DNA of 21,443 nt from Desulfobacterales bacterium (lineage in GTDB: Bacteria; Desulfobacterota; Syntrophobacteria; B119-G9): the NCBI GenBank assembly GCA_026992215.1, contig JALXAI010000219.1, positions 1 through 21,443 on the forward strand, read 5' to 3'. Positions 1-7,833 of the stretch are shown one piece after another (the first letter of the stretch is position 1; every line of letters starts with the position of its first letter). A program made the translations under genes and the position numbers. Below the pieces are notes generated by a model. It saw only the letters and a list, made by a program, of their open reading frames with translations. It made no database searches and was not told the origin of the DNA.

Positions 1-31
1 GGGTAAAGGTTGAACTTAAAAGGGTAAAGGG
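1..31. repeat. 9-base direct repeat upstream of the HAD gene
   Basis: GGGTAAAGG occurs at 1-9 and again at 22-30, a 21-base period (two helical turns). It overlaps a weak TTGAAC (10-15). This could be an operator, but two short AG-rich copies at the window edge are thin support. Confidence 0.25.
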
Positions 32-106
32 ATAGTTAAGTAAGGTTAATTATAACAAGTCCCCTCCCTCGCTTTTTCTTTTTGTGGTTTACCGTGGAGA
101 TGAACG

Positions 107-763
107 TTGAATGGGAAAACTGAGAAAAAAAATGGGAATAGACAAAAAATAAAAGCGGTAATTTTTGACTGTGACGGAGTGCTGTTCGATTCCAAGGATG
201 CCAACACCAGATTTTACAACAGCATATTGGCACACTTTGGAAAACCTCCCCTAAAAGACAACCAGGTGGAATACGTTCACATGCATTCTCTTGCCGATTC
301 CATTCGCTATCTTTTCCAGGGAGAAAATCTGGAAGAAGTACTGGACTATTGCCGCAAATTGGACTTCAAGGACTTCAACAAGTATTTGAAAGTACAGGAA
401 GGCCTGGTTGACTTTCTGAAATACCTGAAACCCGCATACAGGACAGCTATTGCCACAAATCGAACGGTTTCCATGGCGCTGGTGCTAAAAGAATTCGCTT
501 TGGAAGCCTACTTTGATTTGGTTGTAACCGCTGCCGATGTAAAAAAACCGAAACCACATCCCGAAACAATCGAGAAAATCCTCGATCACTTTGCAATAAA
601 ACCCGAAGAGGCTATCTTCATAGGTGATTCAGAAGTAGACAGGGAGCTTGCCGAAAACACCGGGGTGGTCTTCATCTCGTATAAAAATCCGCTTCTTGAG
701 GGTGATTACCGGGTCGAAAGCTTCGAAGAGGTCAAAAAACTCCTGGAACATGAAATAAATTGA
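107..763 (+). CDS. HAD-superfamily hydrolase, phosphoglycolate phosphatase-like
   Basis: 218 residues, probably a cytosolic phosphomonoesterase. All four HAD motifs are visible: DCDGV at 21-25 (nucleophile D21, acid/base D23), the ATNRT motif II around 116-120, KKPKP with the motif III lysine near 147, and IGDSEVD at 172-178 holding the Mg2+-binding acidic residues. An alpha-helical cap lies between motifs I and II (about 30-100), as in the subfamily I phosphatases (Gph/PGP-like). The start is TTG at 107, with GGAG at 96-99 seven bases upstream; an ATG at 100 in another frame closes after seven codons. The stop overlaps a possible TTG start of the J-domain gene downstream, so the two are probably co-transcribed. 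The substrate cannot be read from sequence; phosphoglycolate is the usual family guess. Confidence 0.85.
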   Translation: MNGKTEKKNGNRQKIKAVIFDCDGVLFDSKDANTRFYNSILAHFGKPPLKDNQVEYVHMHSLADSIRYLFQGENLEEVLDYCRKLDFKDFNKYLKVQEGLVDFLKYLKPAYRTAIATNRTVSMALVLKEFALEAYFDLVVTAADVKKPKPHPETIEKILDHFAIKPEEAIFIGDSEVDRELAENTGVVFISYKNPLLEGDYRVESFEEVKKLLEHEIN

Positions 764-834
764 GGCCGGAGATAAGTTTCCTGTGGTGCCATGAGTGTCT
801 GACAGGGGAAAGAGGTAAAGAAGAACACGAGGAC

Positions 835-1176
835 ATGAAAACGGGGAAAGAAAAAGACCACGAAGATATTGCGTGGGCAAGGAAAATCCTGGGGCTTGGG
901 AAGACCGCGACGCTTAAAGAAATCAAGGACGCTTATAGAAGAGCAAGCAAGCGCTGGCATCCGGATCACAGGCTGGCAACAAAGGATCCGGATTCAAACA
1001 AGAAAATGCAGGAGGTCAATCGGGCTTACCAGGTGCTGCTGGAGTTTATAAGCAACTATCGCTATGTCCTTGTTCCGGGAAAAGACGAAAAATTCGACGC
1101 AGAGGCATGGTGGTGGAAAAAGTTCGGCACTGTGTTCGCCGGCAACATAAAGAAAAAGCGGGACGACGACAAATAG
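835..1176 (+). CDS. Small J-domain (DnaJ-like) protein
   Basis: A short J-domain protein of 113 residues from ATG 835. The signature HPD tripeptide sits in KRWHPDHR, with helix II (LKEIKDAYRRASKRWHP) before it and helix III (MQEVNRAYQVLLEF) after it. The ILGLGKTATLKEIK stretch is the usual J-domain beginning. There is no Gly/Phe region, zinc-finger or C-terminal substrate-binding domain, so it is not DnaJ itself. It would be expected to stimulate the ATPase of an Hsp70 (DnaK) for a specialised client. The C-terminal 40 residues (aromatic WWWKKF, then a basic-acidic tail) are not recognised. The start is uncertain: the frame extends to a TTG at 760 overlapping the stop of the HAD gene, which would add 25 unconserved residues; neither start has a convincing ribosome site. 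Confidence 0.75.
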   Translation: MKTGKEKDHEDIAWARKILGLGKTATLKEIKDAYRRASKRWHPDHRLATKDPDSNKKMQEVNRAYQVLLEFISNYRYVLVPGKDEKFDAEAWWWKKFGTVFAGNIKKKRDDDK

Positions 1177-1433
1177 ACCGATCAGAACTGCCAGCTGTAT
1201 ATAAACGTTAACTGACGTAGTCGATTAGGTGATGGTCACAAACCGATGCCATAGACCCGAAGGCAGGCATTAAGTTTTTTCTCGAAAGGATTTGGGGGCT
1301 TCCCTCTTTAATCATTTGCAACAGGTGATCTCTTAAGTTCATTCTCGCGCAAATAATGGGATGATACAGCGTAGCTGATGATAAGCCAAGCATTGAAAAC
1401 ATCCCTAATATTACCCTGACGGAATACCGTTAA

Positions 1434-2168
1434 ATGGAAATAGTCTTTGTTGCATGCGTACATCTGGATCCCCGGGGACATGGAAAACTTCTGAAACTTA
1501 TCAGCTTAGAAAATCCCACCCATATATTTGTTGAACTAAGCCCATGGGGACTCTTTTTCAGAAAGACACGTCACAGAATCCTTCTAGACCGTCTCCGGGG
1601 AAATTTGAAAAAAGCAGCCCGCGCATTAGACATTTCATACGACAAAGCCCTTTCACACCCGTCTATCAAAGCCATCATAGCCAGGATTTCAACCCCGTAC
1701 GAGTTTCGAGCTGCATATCTCTTTTCGCGGTCACGACCCTGTTTTCTCACCCTGGTGGACTCGAGTCTTTTCAGCTTCAAGCACACTTCCGGATGGCACG
1801 AACTTGTTTGTGAAGCAAATCTACGTCAACTACTGAAACAAGACCCGCCATCACTGTCAGCCCAGGTAGCCTTCGAGTACCGACTGGCCAGGGAGGCCTT
1901 TCAAAACGCTTCAAGAAAAGAAGGTAAAAAGACAGACCCGTCAGGAGATGGTACTGCTGAAGAAAGGGAAAGAGATATATGGCTTTGCAATCAGCTTCTT
2001 CTGCAACTCAGCATCTTCAGTCCCCTAAAATCGGTTTATATCGGTGGATGGAGACATTTTCTTCCCAATACCTACTTTATGCAGGGCATAAAAACTACTC
2101 CCAAATTACGGCGAAGAACCATTCTACTCTCAGACTCCCGGGAACGAATACTTCCCACGGGTTTTTAA
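1434..2168 (+). CDS. TraB/Tiki (ChaN/GumN-like) superfamily protein, divergent
   Basis: A 244-residue protein with no signal peptide or membrane segment. It has the layout of the TraB/Tiki metalloprotease-like superfamily: an N-terminal strand ending in AxxH (ACVH, H10), a PTHIFVEL strand with E34 followed by an Arg-rich segment, an internal RERD motif (178-181), and a C-terminal YIGGWRHF strand with a GxxH motif (G205, H208). Those spaced His/Glu/Arg positions are what is known of TraB, GumN and Tiki proteins. The first motif has Ala where the family usually has Gly, and the middle region (60-175) is not recognisable. A Lys/Glu-rich linker lies at 160-178. No good ribosome site precedes the ATG. 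The assignment is by motif and order only, so function (metal-dependent hydrolase or protease-like) is an inference. Confidence 0.55.
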   Translation: MEIVFVACVHLDPRGHGKLLKLISLENPTHIFVELSPWGLFFRKTRHRILLDRLRGNLKKAARALDISYDKALSHPSIKAIIARISTPYEFRAAYLFSRSRPCFLTLVDSSLFSFKHTSGWHELVCEANLRQLLKQDPPSLSAQVAFEYRLAREAFQNASRKEGKKTDPSGDGTAEERERDIWLCNQLLLQLSIFSPLKSVYIGGWRHFLPNTYFMQGIKTTPKLRRRTILLSDSRERILPTGF

Positions 2169-2178
2169 CAATGATCGT

Positions 2179-2209
2179 CTGCAGCATTCAGCAGTCTCCC
2201 TTATTTTTT
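2179..2209 (+). terminator. Weak candidate intrinsic terminator
   Basis: A short CTGC/GCAG stem (2179-2182 with 2191-2194) is followed after a few bases by a T-rich run (TTATTTTTTA, 2201-2210). It lies just after the TraB-like gene. The stem is only four pairs, so this is tentative. Confidence 0.22.
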
Positions 2210-2359
2210 AAGTGAAATAATGATGTTACACTCGCTGGAGCAAGAATCACCGGGCAATAACCGAAAAAACATCTCCAAATGGCGTATAAATTGCTTATCA
2301 AGGTGATGCTATCTGGTGAAAAAAATAGAAAACAAAAATTTTCTTCCCGAGGTAAAGGA

Positions 2360-3469
2360 ATGAAAAAGATACTCCTTATCGATAATGACCCGGTAATCCT
2401 GAAACTAGTGCGACAAATTTTTGAAGAAGAAGACTATAAACTTGTCACTACCGAGGGCGGCCTCGAAGCGCTGGAAATACTCGAACAGGAAAAACCGGAT
2501 CTCGTTATTGTAGACCTCGTGATGAGTAACCTTTCCGGCAAAACGATTTGCGAGGTAATAAGAAACAAGAAGGAATTTTCCGGGATCCCCATAATAATAT
2601 TGTCAGCAGTTCTGGCAGAAGAAGCCTCCCTGGAGATAATAGGGGCAGATGCTTTTGTTGCCAAGGGCCCATTCAACGAGCTCAAGGCCAACCTGCTGAA
2701 AGCTGTCAAGGAGCTACTTTCGGAAGACTATCGCAAGGATACCACTTCCAATTGTCAGAAGGTTCTCGGGGTAGAGCATCAACATCCCAGGCAGGTAGTC
2801 AGGGAGTTGCTCGAAGCCAACGAGCGCCTTTTGAAAGTAATTTCACATATTTCCGAAGGACTGATAGAAACCGACAAAAATTTCCGAATCCTGAACATTA
2901 ATAACGCTTCGGCCGAAATACTTGGCAGGGATAGGTTGTCACTGATCGGAGAAAATATATTGAACATCCTCAACATCGAAAAGGATGTTGAAGTGCACGA
3001 CTCGATAAGGGCCCTGCAAGACAAGGAAAGAACCTTCGTTGAACTCCAGAAAACTCTCGAGAACGGTCGAACCGTGGACGTAATAATAAATCCTATTTTC
3101 AATCACTATAAGCCCACTTCTTACATAGTACTCTTAAAAGATATCACCGATAAAAAGAGGCTTTACCAGGAACACCTGGAACACGCCCGTTTGAGTGTAA
3201 TGTTTGAAATGGCCGGAACCATAACTCACGAGTTTCGCCAGCCTCTGACCGTGATACAGGGATTGGCAGAGCTGGCGGAAAGAAAGCTTGGGTTCCTGGA
3301 AGGGTCGACGAACGTTAATTCAGTGACCAGATACCTGCAAAAGATCAAAGAAGAATGCAACAGGCTTAACCAACTTACCATCAGGGTGGCAAATATTACT
3401 CAGTATCAGACAAGGGATATAAACAAAGGAAAGATAGTTCAACTTCCTGTTCTGGACATGCACAATTGA
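2360..3469 (+). CDS. REC-PAS-DHp signalling protein without a kinase ATPase domain
   Basis: 369 residues. The receiver domain (1-122) has the acidic pair in LLIDND, phosphoacceptor D52, S82 and K102. A PAS domain follows (about 152-262, ending in the PAC-like LLKDITDKKR). Then comes a DHp/HisKA helix pair with the H-box THEFRQPL (phosphoacceptor H290) and the second helix to about 350. The protein stops there: no N, G1, F or G2 box of a HATPase_c domain is present, and nothing resembling one is found in any frame of the following 120 bases. It could be phosphorylated in trans by another kinase or act as a phosphotransfer or dimerisation partner. The chosen start is ATG 2360 with GAGG at 2349-2352; an in-frame ATG at 2279 would add 27 residues before the receiver domain. 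It converges on the large hybrid kinase gene. Confidence 0.8.
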   Translation: MKKILLIDNDPVILKLVRQIFEEEDYKLVTTEGGLEALEILEQEKPDLVIVDLVMSNLSGKTICEVIRNKKEFSGIPIIILSAVLAEEASLEIIGADAFVAKGPFNELKANLLKAVKELLSEDYRKDTTSNCQKVLGVEHQHPRQVVRELLEANERLLKVISHISEGLIETDKNFRILNINNASAEILGRDRLSLIGENILNILNIEKDVEVHDSIRALQDKERTFVELQKTLENGRTVDVIINPIFNHYKPTSYIVLLKDITDKKRLYQEHLEHARLSVMFEMAGTITHEFRQPLTVIQGLAELAERKLGFLEGSTNVNSVTRYLQKIKEECNRLNQLTIRVANITQYQTRDINKGKIVQLPVLDMHN

Positions 3470-3592
3470 CCGGGCACTAGAAGGCCACCCAGATACTGGT
3501 CTCTTTATTCGGGTCCCTGCCGGAACTTCAGGTACCGGTGTCTACCGTTTTCAAAAAATTGACCCAAGAGTGGGAAGTTTGGCTTTTTGAAT

Positions 3593-6500
3593 TCATCGGA
3601 TAACGTTTTCAACAGCCCGGACGGGAACGGACTGCTCACACATCGGCCTGGCTCCCATTATTTCCTGTATCTTCTCTGATAATTGATGAATGGTAAAGGG
3701 CTTGGTTATATAGCCCACAAAACCTTCGTCCAGGATATCCTGGGTACCCTTGCTCATGGAAAAACCCGTGGTCAAAAGTGCTCTGACATTCGGGTCTATG
3801 TTTTTTATCTCCTTGAAAGTTTCCCTTCCATCCATTACCGGCATGTTCATGTCGAGGATCACAAGATCGATCTCCCCGCTATTTTCCCGGAAAACTTCCA
3901 CTCCTTCCCTGCCATCGCATGCAAGAAGCACCTTGTAGCCAAGCTTCTGCAATATTTCCGTCAACATGTTCCTTATAATTTCTTCGTCGTCCACGACAAG
4001 AATAGTCCCCGTTCCCTTGGCCGGTTCACAGAGATCAGGTTTTTCTTCAACTTCCACCTTTTCACCGGCGGGTAAGAATATCGTAAACACCGTACCCTCC
4101 CCAAGCTTGCTTTCAACATGAATACTACCCTTGTGATTTTTTACAATACCGTACACCATCGCAAGACCCAGCCCGGTTCCCTTGCCGACTTCCTTGGTGG
4201 TAAAAAACGGTTCAAATATTCTCCTCTTCGTTTGCTCGTCCATCCCGCAACCCGTATCCGAAATCTCCAGAACAACGTACTCGTCCTCTTTGAGATCAGC
4301 TCCCCTGAAATACCTTCCGAGTTTCGCATCTTCCTCTATCTGCTCGCGAATTACAAAACTGGTCTTTATGCGAAGTATACCTCCGTCAGGCATGGCGTCC
4401 GACGCATTCACACACAGGTTCATTATCATTTGTTCAAGCTGACCGGGATCCCCCACGACTCCGGGTATATTTTCTTCCAGTTCAAGTTTTATTTCCACTT
4501 TCTTGTCCAGTGTTCTTTTGAGCAGTGTTGAAACATTTCTTATAGAGCTGTTAATATCAAAACACCTGGTTTCCAGTTCATCTTTACGGGAAAACATTAA
4601 CAGTTGCTTGGTAAGTTCGATGGCTCTCTTCCCGGCATTCTCGATGGTCATAAGTATTTTTTGCTGCCTGCTTCCCGGCTCCATTTCCATTTTCAGCAGA
4701 TCAATATACCCCATTATGCCACCAAGGATATTATTGAAGTCGTGAGCTATTCCCCCTGCAAGAGTACCTATGGCTTCCATTTTCTGAGCGTGCTGAAGCT
4801 GTGCTTCAAGACGTTTTCTTTCCGTGATGTCCCTTATGATTGCCTGGAGATAAATTTCGTCTCCCAGTTCGATTCTATTAAGGCTGATTTCGGTATCAAA
4901 AACTTCACCACCTGGTTTCCTGTGCTGCCAGTAGTAAAATTGAGGTTCCCCGGCGAGCGCCTTCGAAATCTTCTCAGCAATTAGATTTGAAGATTGTTCC
5001 CCGTTTGGCTGAATTTCAGGTGAGAAATCGAGCAGGGTTTTCCCGATTATGCTTTCCCTGGGACTTCCGAACATCTCGCTTGCCTTCGCATTACACTCGA
5101 CAAATACCTCATCCCTCAAAATCAGGATCGCATCACCGGCAAACTCGAACAGGCTTCTGAATTTTGCCTCGCTGCGCCTGAGAGCTTCTTCCAGCTCTGC
5201 CCTGGATATGGCGTTTGCAATCTGATCGGAAAGAATTTCCAGGAAACGAACCTCGAGCATTCCGATGAATCGGGATTTTCTGGAGCCAAAAACAAGCAAC
5301 ACTCTCAGCTTGCCATCGACACTTATCGGCAGGATAGCATCAATGTTAACATCCCTCTTGGCAAGGAAATTGTTCAGATTTTCACCCAGGTCCAGGGTGG
5401 GAAGCAGTACTTTTTTCCTTCTTTCAAGAAGGTCTCTACACTCGGGACTCAGTTCAAACTCGACTCCCGAGCAGGAGGAGTTGAACGGGCCGCCGAATTC
5501 ATAATGACAGCGAGCGACATTATCTTCACCGATAAGGAAAAGCGCACCGTAGTCAACTTCAATTCCCTTTACTGCCGCTCTTAAGCAAAGAGCCAGTGCC
5601 TTATCCAGGGAATGAACATTGTTGAGCGAATAGGCCAGGTTATGGAAAATATTTTGTTGTTTTTCTACCTTTTGTCTGCCTGTTATGTCATGGACACTAC
5701 CTCTAACCCCATTAAACATCCCATTTTCTCTTACTATCGGCCTCCAGGTGATGGCCACCCAGTGGGTCTGTCCCTCTTTATCCAGTATCTTGCATGGCAG
5801 TTCCTGTCCGCTGCCGCCTTCAAGGGCATTGGAGTAGAAAGATTGCATCAGCTTCTTGTCATCCGGATGAGCCAGGTCCACAAAAGTAACTTTTCCCTCC
5901 AGAAATTCTTCCTTCGTGTATCCGGTTATTCTTTCACAGGAAGGACTGCAATAGGCAAAAGAACCATCCGGGTTTAACCAGAATTCCCAGTTAAAGGTGA
6001 AATCTGCAACGGTCTGGAAACTTTCCTTTGATTCCCTAAGCTCTTTGGTTCTTTTTTCGAGGAGATCTTCAATGCGCAGCAGGGCTCTCTCGCGCTGCGT
6101 TTTGTATGCCAGATCAACAAGATATTCGGGTTCAAAAGGTTTCTTAACGTAAGCATCAGCACCAAGCCTGAGGATATTTACGGCCAGCTTTGTCGATGGT
6201 TCAACCGTAATCAGGATGACAGATGCCAGGGATGGCGGCTTTTTGAATTTCGAGATAAGCTTATCACCGGTGATATCAGGCAGTTGATAGTCGAGTATCA
6301 CTATGTCCGGATTTACCTTTTGAAATAGAGATACTCCCTCTCGGCCCGTTTCGGCCTCGTAAACATCAAACCCTGCCTTTTCAAAAGTTCTCTTGATGAC
6401 AAGCCGCTGAGACTTGCTGTCCTCTATAATCAGGACCCGCTTCTTTACAGCGTGTACCTTGCCTTCGAGCAAGTTCTCCACTGCCTTTTTCAGGTCTTCC

Positions 6501-6844
6501 GTTTTGAAGGGTATGGGTAGAAAAGCATTTGCCCCGATATCCCGGGTGATTGACTCGGCGTCAACACCGGAAAAGGTCGCGGAAACAACCAGCAAGGGCG
6601 TTTTGTTATATTCCCGAAATTCTTCCGAGCGAAGAAGCCTGCAGAATCTCCACCCGTCAATTACCGGCATGTGCAGGTCAGTGATTATCAGATCAAACGG
6701 CGGTGATGCCTTCTCAATCTCCTCTATAGCTTTCTCAGTCCGCGAACAAGACACAACATCCCAGCCTTCCCTTTCAAGGAAATTAGCTATCAAAGAAAGC
6801 TGGAATACGTCATCATTTACTAGCAAAATTCGGGCATTACTCAT
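3593..6844 (-). CDS. Hybrid sensor histidine kinase with three receiver domains
   Basis: A 1083-residue soluble kinase with no membrane segment. Domain order: REC1 (1-128, phosphoacceptor D56), REC2 (135-250, D185, K235), a coiled linker, PAS1/PAC (275-393), GAF (about 400-548), PAS2/PAC (558-680), HisKA with H-box GGIAHDFNNIL (H701), HATPase_c (about 795-926; N-box near 809, DTGCGM at 863-868, GKGTGLGL at 888-895), and a C-terminal REC3 (946-1064, D998, K1048). REC2 and REC3 are canonical. REC1 has Ile where the conserved KPF lysine is expected (FLPIPF, 109-113). No transmitter output domain is present, so phosphate probably passes to a separate protein or among its own receivers. The DFNN-type H-box with a C-terminal REC is common in large deltaproteobacterial hybrid kinases. 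The neighbouring REC-PAS-DHp gene is a plausible partner by position only. Confidence 0.9.
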   Translation of the reverse strand: MSNARILLVNDDVFQLSLIANFLEREGWDVVSCSRTEKAIEEIEKASPPFDLIITDLHMPVIDGWRFCRLLRSEEFREYNKTPLLVVSATFSGVDAESITRDIGANAFLPIPFKTEDLKKAVENLLEGKVHAVKKRVLIIEDSKSQRLVIKRTFEKAGFDVYEAETGREGVSLFQKVNPDIVILDYQLPDITGDKLISKFKKPPSLASVILITVEPSTKLAVNILRLGADAYVKKPFEPEYLVDLAYKTQRERALLRIEDLLEKRTKELRESKESFQTVADFTFNWEFWLNPDGSFAYCSPSCERITGYTKEEFLEGKVTFVDLAHPDDKKLMQSFYSNALEGGSGQELPCKILDKEGQTHWVAITWRPIVRENGMFNGVRGSVHDITGRQKVEKQQNIFHNLAYSLNNVHSLDKALALCLRAAVKGIEVDYGALFLIGEDNVARCHYEFGGPFNSSCSGVEFELSPECRDLLERRKKVLLPTLDLGENLNNFLAKRDVNIDAILPISVDGKLRVLLVFGSRKSRFIGMLEVRFLEILSDQIANAISRAELEEALRRSEAKFRSLFEFAGDAILILRDEVFVECNAKASEMFGSPRESIIGKTLLDFSPEIQPNGEQSSNLIAEKISKALAGEPQFYYWQHRKPGGEVFDTEISLNRIELGDEIYLQAIIRDITERKRLEAQLQHAQKMEAIGTLAGGIAHDFNNILGGIMGYIDLLKMEMEPGSRQQKILMTIENAGKRAIELTKQLLMFSRKDELETRCFDINSSIRNVSTLLKRTLDKKVEIKLELEENIPGVVGDPGQLEQMIMNLCVNASDAMPDGGILRIKTSFVIREQIEEDAKLGRYFRGADLKEDEYVVLEISDTGCGMDEQTKRRIFEPFFTTKEVGKGTGLGLAMVYGIVKNHKGSIHVESKLGEGTVFTIFLPAGEKVEVEEKPDLCEPAKGTGTILVVDDEEIIRNMLTEILQKLGYKVLLACDGREGVEVFRENSGEIDLVILDMNMPVMDGRETFKEIKNIDPNVRALLTTGFSMSKGTQDILDEGFVGYITKPFTIHQLSEKIQEIMGARPMCEQSVPVRAVENVIR

Positions 6845-6913
6845 GGTTTCTCTGCACGACCACAGTCGCTGTTCGACCTAGATTCAAAAGAGACAAGACA
6901 AACCGCTGAATGT

Positions 6914-6944
6914 ATTATACCCACCATCCCAAGGTTAAATGCAA
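6914..6944 (-). promoter_or_regulatory. Candidate promoter for the hybrid kinase gene
   Basis: On the minus strand a perfect TATAAT (-10) lies at 6919-6914, about 70 bases before the kinase ATG. The best upstream partner is TTGCAT at 6944-6939, with a long 19-base spacer, so the -10 carries most of the support. Confidence 0.35.
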
Positions 6945-7000
6945 CAAAAAGTAATATGCTCCGCCCTGTCCTTTACGTGTCTCTTCGGAACAATCCCCCC

Positions 7001-7018
7001 TTGTATCCCTTTATACAA
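7001..7018. repeat. Perfect 6+6 inverted repeat, operator-like
   Basis: TTGTAT and ATACAA flank a CCCTTT core. The outer bases extend the symmetry loosely (C-run before, AAAAGGG after). An overlapping alternative pairing, CCCTTT (7007-7012) with AAAGGG (7020-7025), is also perfect. It lies between divergent promoters, which suits a regulator-binding site, but no regulator gene is adjacent. Confidence 0.35.
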
Positions 7019-7161
7019 AAAAGGGCATATCAAGAAGGAAAGATAACCTGCCTCCGGCAGACGAACATAAAACCACCATGACCTATCGGCTCCCTTATTT
7101 TTCATACCTTCCAGCAGTCACCAGGTACTGGGCCATGATCGTTTCCCAAAATCGAAATCAG

Positions 7162-7190
7162 TTGACAAGTCCTGCTTTGTTAACTACTTT
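7162..7190 (+). promoter_or_regulatory. Sigma70-type promoter for the hpt operon
   Basis: A perfect TTGACA -35 (7162-7167), a 17-base spacer and a TACTTT -10 (7185-7190; first, second and last bases match consensus). Transcription would start near 7197, leaving a leader of about 65 bases that contains the 10-codon ORF. Confidence 0.55.
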
Positions 7191-7232
7191 TAGATCATTC
7201 TTTCAGACATCTACATTACCACGAGGTTAACC

Positions 7233-7265
7233 ATGCACACTCTGGAAAGACAGGCTGAGAAATGA
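7233..7265 (+). CDS. Possible 10-residue leader peptide overlapping hpt
   Basis: ATG 7233 begins MHTLERQAEK and stops at TGA 7263-7265, overlapping the hpt ATG (7262) as ATGA. GAGG at 7223-7226 is a proper ribosome site six bases upstream, better than the one in front of hpt (AGG at 7252-7254, which lies inside this ORF). This arrangement would permit translational coupling. It may equally be chance: there is no run of regulatory codons and no obvious attenuator hairpin. Confidence 0.3.
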   Translation: MHTLERQAEK

Positions 7266-7789
7266 AAAGCTACGAATTGAAACTTGTTCTTCATCACGAG
7301 CAAATTAAGGCAAAGGTCAGGGAATTAGCCGAGAAGATTTCACTGGAATACCAGGATAAGGAACTTGTAATGGTAGGAATACTCAAGGGAGCCTTCATAT
7401 TTCTTGCTGATCTTGCAAGAGAACTAACCATACCGGTGGAGATAGATTTCCTGAGGCTCGCCAGCTACGGCGCGAAAGCAGAAAGCAGTGGTTCCGTCCG
7501 TCTTACCAAGGATGTTGAATTGCCTCTGGAAGGAAAAGACGTACTTATAATTGAAGACATAGTTGACACCGGTTATACCCTGGAATTCCTGACCGACCAT
7601 ATAAGCAAGAAGAAACCGAACTCAGTTAAAATGTGCGCCCTGATTGACAAAAGTGAACGACGCGAATGCGCCGTAAAGATAGATTTTACCGGATTCGACA
7701 TCCCGCAGGGTTTTCTGGTGGGTTACGGTCTCGATTTTAATGAGAAGTACCGCTACCTGAGAGACGTATACGAAGTTATTTTCGATTAG
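7262..7789 (+). CDS. hpt: Hypoxanthine phosphoribosyltransferase
   Basis: 175 residues, the usual bacterial HPRT length. It transfers the phosphoribosyl group of PRPP to hypoxanthine (and usually guanine) in purine salvage, in the cytosol. The PRPP loop is IIEDIVDTGYT (96-106). The early LKG (41-43) backbone-binding loop is present, the flexible-loop region RLASYGAK (65-72) is intact, and the C-terminal base-binding part reads LIDKSERR (127-134) and then VGYGLDFNEKYR (153-164), all typical of HPRT rather than other PRTases. It is the first gene of a probable operon with the zinc-ribbon protein (44-base gap) and the K+ channel (31-base gap). The start is the ATG overlapping a small upstream ORF. 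Confidence 0.95.
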   Translation: MKSYELKLVLHHEQIKAKVRELAEKISLEYQDKELVMVGILKGAFIFLADLARELTIPVEIDFLRLASYGAKAESSGSVRLTKDVELPLEGKDVLIIEDIVDTGYTLEFLTDHISKKKPNSVKMCALIDKSERRECAVKIDFTGFDIPQGFLVGYGLDFNEKYRYLRDVYEVIFD

Positions 7790-7833
7790 TAATCACTCTT
7801 TTCACGCCATCGAGGAAAGAGAGGTTTGCAATA

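Larger units (their letters stand above)
6845..7261. other. 417-base divergent intergenic region
   Basis: Non-coding spacer between the minus-strand kinase and the plus-strand hpt operon. It holds candidate promoters in both directions, the 7001-7018 inverted repeat, a small CTGCC-TCC-GGCAG hairpin (7048-7060) and a 10-codon leader ORF (7233-7265). No ORF beyond that, no tRNA and no recognised riboswitch were seen. Confidence 0.6.

Noticed and set aside
1208..1402. 64-codon minus-strand frame between the J-domain and TraB-like genes
   Set aside because: No recognisable motif, no clear ribosome site, and the spacer is otherwise ordinary non-coding sequence; it could be a remnant, but nothing supports that.
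1571..1813. Alternative frames inside the TraB-like gene suggesting a frameshifted gene
   Set aside because: The 1434-2168 frame carries ordered TraB-like motifs from end to end, so no frameshift is needed.
3470..3592. Possible remnant of a HATPase domain or a terminator between the two convergent signalling genes
   Set aside because: No frame shows an N, G1 or G2 box. The only hairpin (CCGGAAC with GGTACCGG) has a mismatch and no T-run.
7048..7060. CTGCC-TCC-GGCAG hairpin as a terminator or riboswitch piece
   Set aside because: A five-pair stem alone, no T-run and no purine-riboswitch core around it.
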